Origin: Leptospira semungkisensis
GTDB taxonomy: Bacteria; Spirochaetota; Leptospiria; Leptospirales; Leptospiraceae
Assembly: GCF_004770055.1 (NCBI RefSeq)
Contig: NZ_RQEP01000019.1
Span: forward strand, 434,001-498,000
Direction of reading: 5' to 3'
DNA length: 64,000 nt
The position numbers and the translations under genes were made by a program. The number at the start of each line of letters is the position of its first letter. Position 1 is the first letter of the stretch. Shown piece by piece: positions 60,915-64,000 of this stretch. The notes below the pieces were generated by a model. It saw only the letters and a list, made by a program, of their open reading frames with translations, was not told where the DNA came from and did not search any database.

Positions 60915-61447
60915 TCTTCATAAGCGGAGGCTGCAGGAGCGGAAAAAGTAAATTCGCACTGGAACAAGCCGGAAAAGAAGAAGGAGAAAAAATCTTTCTC
61001 GCTACCTGCCCCAATATTGATGAGGAAATGAATTCCAGAATAGAAAGACACAAACAGGAAAGAAAGGGCTGGAGAACAATAGAAGAAGAGATCGAACTCT
61101 CTCAAATTTTCTCAGACTTACCTCCTGGTTCCGTAATCATCCTAGATTGCCTAAGTTTATGGATCAATAATCTAATGTACCGGTCAAGTGGCTCTTTAAC
61201 ACAGGACGAAGTCCAAGCTCTCAGTCTGAATCTCGCCAACTCTATCCAAGCATCCAATGCAAAATCAGTTTTTATCGTCACAAACGAAGTCGGCATGGGA
61301 TTAGTTCCGGAAAATAGAGAAGGAAGAACATTTAGAGATCTATTAGGAATTTGTAATCAAGCAATCGCTCTCTCTTCTCAGGAAGCGTATTTTTTAGTCA
61401 GCGGGCTTTCCATTTCGCTAAAGCCAAAACCGGAGAATGCAATATGA
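60902..61447 (+). CDS. cobU: Adenosylcobinamide kinase / guanylyltransferase
   Basis: 181-residue bifunctional CobU/CobP. ATG 60902 is chosen because AAGGAG lies six bases upstream; ATGs at 60896 and 60911 are alternatives. P-loop ISGGCRSGKSKFA, then DCLSLWINNLM and NEVGMGLVPENREGRTFRDLLG. It phosphorylates adenosylcobinamide and attaches GMP. Four-base overlap with the next gene. Confidence 0.94.
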   Translation: MARMIFISGGCRSGKSKFALEQAGKEEGEKIFLATCPNIDEEMNSRIERHKQERKGWRTIEEEIELSQIFSDLPPGSVIILDCLSLWINNLMYRSSGSLTQDEVQALSLNLANSIQASNAKSVFIVTNEVGMGLVPENREGRTFRDLLGICNQAIALSSQEAYFLVSGLSISLKPKPENAI

Positions 61448-64000
61448 GCGAACAAGAGCCTAAGCACGGGGGAAATTTAGAAAGAATGGCCAACCTCGCG
61501 GGAGTTTCTTCTTCCGAGATTTTAGATTTTTCAGCCAATCTTAACCCTCTAGGATTTCCGGATTGGGTTCGGCCTCTCATCCATTCCAAAATAAGCGATT
61601 TAGCCTTTTATCCGGATCCGAACTATACACAGACCAAGAAAGCGCTGCAAGAATTCTGGGACATTCCTACAAATGAAATCGTGTTGGGAAATGGAGCCTC
61701 CGAGTTAATCTACGCCTTTCCCAAAATATTGAATTTCGATCTGGCAATCCTTGGTACGCCTTCCTATTTAGATTATAAAAAGGCAATAGAGATAGCCAAT
61801 ATTCCCATCCGTTCCCTTGAGTTCAAAAAGGAAGAAGAATACAATTTCAACCCAATCGAATTAGAAGAGATTCTGTTAGAAAATAAAAATCGATCGAACC
61901 TAATCATTCTCGGTCATCCGAACAATCCTACTGGAAAATTATTAGATAAAGATTCAGTAATCAAGATTGCAAGCGCCCATCCGAATTCATTTTTCCTAAT
62001 TGATGAATCTTTTATAGATTTTTATGGAGATGAGGCTTCTTTCAGAAAGCATAGGACTGATAATATTGCCGTTCTTTGGTCTTTAACAAAGATCTTGGCT
62101 CTCCCCGGCCTAAGATTAGGAGTGCTTCTAGCTAATCCGAAGATATCGGAACAAATATCCAAACAAATTCCGGACTGGAATGTAAATACGCTCAGCGCAT
62201 CCGTATTAGAAAGGTTCGGAAGAGATAAAGACTTCATTCTAGAAACAAGAAAGAAAGTGTCAGAATGGAAGACTTCTCTCCAAGAGGAATTGCGCAAACT
62301 CGAAATATTTAAAGTTTACGCAAGCAATGCGAACTTTCTTTTATTAGAGATTCTAGATGATTTCATTTCTTCCGAGGATTTAACCCGAAGAATGTTAAAA
62401 GAATTCGGAATTGGAATAAGAAGCTGCGACAATTTTGAAGGTTTAGGAAAACATCATATTCGAGTTGCCATTAGAACTCCTGAAGAAAATGCAAGATTGA
62501 TAGATGCATTCGCTTCCGTGTTCCAGAAGAAGAACAATCGAACTCCTAAAAACAAACGTAAGCCAGCACTGATGCTGCAAGGCACGGCTTCCAATGTGGG
62601 AAAAAGTATTTTAACGACCGCATTATGCAGAATACTCACCCAGGATGGCTTGAGAATCGCCCCGTTCAAGTCTCAAAATATGGCATTGAATTCATTCGTA
62701 ACGTATGACGGAGCCGAGATCGGAAGAGCACAGGCCTTGCAAGCCCAGGCCTGCAAAATACAAGCCGATTATAGGATGAATCCAATACTCCTTAAACCTT
62801 CTAGCGAGAAAGATTCACAAGTCATTCTAAACGGAAAACCTGTGGATGCGATGGACTTTAGAGAGTATATGAAATTCAAGGCGAGCGCATTCAATGAAGT
62901 AAAGAAATCTTATGATTCTTTGTCGGAGGAATTCGATCTTGTAGTTTTAGAAGGAGCCGGAGGAATATCCGAAGTCAATCTAAAAGAGAAAGATATCGTC
63001 AACATGAGAATGGCCGAATATGCAAAGGCCAAAGTATTACTGATCGGTAATATAGATCACGGAGGAGTGTTCGGTTCTTTTGTAGGAAGCATGGAGACAC
63101 TCTCAGAATGGGAAAGGAAACTTGTCGCCGGATTTATTATCAATCGATTCAGAGGAATAAAGCAGCTTTTAGATCCTGGGATACAGTATTTAGAAGAAAC
63201 TACCGGAAAGAAAGTCTTCGGCATTGTCCCTTTTTTAAATCATCTAGGACTTCCGGAAGAAGATTCTTTAGAATTTAAATCCGGAAGTTTAAATGACAAT
63301 TCTCCATTAGGAGACCGGATCGATATAGCTTTAATCGATACTCCCAGAATCTCGAATCATACCGATTTGGATGCATTACGGATTGAACCGGATGTAAGAG
63401 TCAGGATCGTAACCAGAAGAGAAGAGCTCGGATCTCCGGACGTGATCATTCTTCCTGGAAGTAAGAACGTAATCACAGATCTGGATTACTTAAAAGAATC
63501 AGGAATCTTCGAAGACATTTTAAATTTTCATAAAGAAGGAAAAACGGAGATCATCGGAATCTGCGGTGGATACCAAATGCTTGGACAATCCGTTCATGAT
63601 CCTTTTAAAATAGAAAGCAATCGAGGATCCGCATCGGGTCTGGGATTGATTGAGATCCGCACAACCTTAGAAAAGGAAAAATATCTGAAGCAGACGGAAG
63701 GTTATCATCTTCCTTCTAAAAAGAAAGTGATCGGTTATGAAATACATCACGGGGTCACGCAGGCAAACTCCAATCTTCAGATCCTCTTTCAAAACTCTAT
63801 GGGAGAGGCGATCGGTCATGAAGGAATTTCGGAAAATATATGGGGGACTTACCTACACGGAGTCTTTGACGAAGATGAATTCAGACGTTGGTTCTTGGAT
63901 AGGATTCGAGTAAAAAAAGGAATGAGACCCTTCGAAAAGGTCCAAGCAAAGTATGAATTAGAGACAAACCTAGATCGATTGGCAAAGGAAGTGAGAGAGT
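61444..64000 (+). CDS. cobD-cobQ: Fused threonine-phosphate decarboxylase / cobyric acid synthase (3' partial)
   Basis: One open frame of 852 visible codons, running off the window. Residues ~1-365 are a class I/II PLP enzyme of the CobD/CobC type: FSANLNPLGFP, PNNPTG and the PLP Lys216 in SLTKILALPGLRLG. It decarboxylates threonine phosphate to aminopropanol phosphate. After a ~10-residue basic linker, residues ~374 onward are cobyric acid synthase CobQ/CbiP: LQGTASNVGKS, FKSQNMALNS, ILPGSKN and the glutaminase nucleophile in GICGGYQMLG, then GTYLHGVFD. No stop or start signal separates them. The complete glutaminase is present, so little is missing at the end. Confidence 0.93.
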   Translation, partial: MSEQEPKHGGNLERMANLAGVSSSEILDFSANLNPLGFPDWVRPLIHSKISDLAFYPDPNYTQTKKALQEFWDIPTNEIVLGNGASELIYAFPKILNFDLAILGTPSYLDYKKAIEIANIPIRSLEFKKEEEYNFNPIELEEILLENKNRSNLIILGHPNNPTGKLLDKDSVIKIASAHPNSFFLIDESFIDFYGDEASFRKHRTDNIAVLWSLTKILALPGLRLGVLLANPKISEQISKQIPDWNVNTLSASVLERFGRDKDFILETRKKVSEWKTSLQEELRKLEIFKVYASNANFLLLEILDDFISSEDLTRRMLKEFGIGIRSCDNFEGLGKHHIRVAIRTPEENARLIDAFASVFQKKNNRTPKNKRKPALMLQGTASNVGKSILTTALCRILTQDGLRIAPFKSQNMALNSFVTYDGAEIGRAQALQAQACKIQADYRMNPILLKPSSEKDSQVILNGKPVDAMDFREYMKFKASAFNEVKKSYDSLSEEFDLVVLEGAGGISEVNLKEKDIVNMRMAEYAKAKVLLIGNIDHGGVFGSFVGSMETLSEWERKLVAGFIINRFRGIKQLLDPGIQYLEETTGKKVFGIVPFLNHLGLPEEDSLEFKSGSLNDNSPLGDRIDIALIDTPRISNHTDLDALRIEPDVRVRIVTRREELGSPDVIILPGSKNVITDLDYLKESGIFEDILNFHKEGKTEIIGICGGYQMLGQSVHDPFKIESNRGSASGLGLIEIRTTLEKEKYLKQTEGYHLPSKKKVIGYEIHHGVTQANSNLQILFQNSMGEAIGHEGISENIWGTYLHGVFDEDEFRRWFLDRIRVKKGMRPFEKVQAKYELETNLDRLAKEVRE

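Noticed and set aside
1..64000. CRISPR array, tRNA or rRNA genes, insertion sequences, prophage or integrase genes
   Set aside because: No periodic direct repeats, cloverleaf-like runs, transposase motifs or phage structural operons were seen. The encapsulin is phage-derived by ancestry but has no phage genes around it.

Overview
The window looks like a stretch of a Leptospira-type spirochaete chromosome or large replicon. This is inferred from the moderate-to-low GC, relaxed lipoprotein signal peptides (short n-region, hydrophobic core, then Cys with loose -3 to -1 residues), the abundance of PAS-type sensor kinases, a cbb3-only terminal oxidase block, and a long B12 cluster behind a cobalamin riboswitch. 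No tRNA, rRNA, CRISPR array, insertion sequence or phage gene was seen. Both ends cut through genes.

Region 1 (1-6.7 kb) is mixed: the end of an acyltransferase, two small Gly/Tyr-rich lipoproteins, a crotonase-family enzyme, a PAS histidine kinase, a small membrane protein and a FadL-type outer-membrane channel.

Region 2 (6.9-12.5 kb) is the most striking. A family 2A encapsulin shell gene (SrpI type) overlaps a SufS-like cysteine desulfurase that carries a ~118-residue N-terminal extension with two motifs resembling encapsulin cargo-loading motifs. A serine O-acetyltransferase gene converges on this pair, and an AraC regulator diverges from it. Together they suggest a sulfur-storing protein nanocompartment: serine is activated towards cysteine, and the enclosed desulfurase removes its sulfur.

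Region 3 (12.6-19.2 kb) has thiM, a small unknown protein, a NarL-type response regulator beside a 1050-residue hybrid kinase with two separate transmitter modules, and an acetyl-CoA hydrolase/CoA-transferase.

Region 4 (19.4-28.9 kb) is the complete cbb3 oxidase cluster ccoNOQPGHIS plus a SafE/DsbD-like membrane protein. A near-consensus FNR/FixK box lies upstream of ccoN. CcoP is short, with one haem motif. A Crp/Fnr regulator coupled to an alpha/beta hydrolase converges from the other side.

Region 5 (28.9-46.6 kb) holds regulation and small metabolic modules. It includes an MBL/beta-CASP nuclease-like protein, a LytS/LytTR-type two-component pair, an epimerase and lipoprotein hydrolase divergent from a TetR gene with two identical-spacing operator candidates, and an SDR-HxlR operon with its own tandem operator candidates. 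Further on are two PAS kinases, a Crp-like regulator, a chemotaxis receptor, an SDR coupled to a catalase-like haem protein, and a lipoprotein.

Region 6 (46.8-64 kb) is a tightly overlapping cobalamin operon behind a cobalamin riboswitch: cbtB, cbtA, cbiX-ferredoxin, DUF3209, a flavin reductase, cbiD, cbiC, cbiET, cbiL, cbiG, cbiH (with a long extra domain), cbiF, cobO, cbiA, cbiZ, cobC, cobU and a cobD-cobQ fusion cut by the window end. It covers cobalt uptake, ring contraction by the cobalt-early (CbiD/CbiG) route, adenosylation, amidation and nucleotide-loop steps. No recognisable CbiJ/CobK precorrin-6A reductase is in the window; cbiB, cobS and cobT are also not seen and may lie beyond the end.
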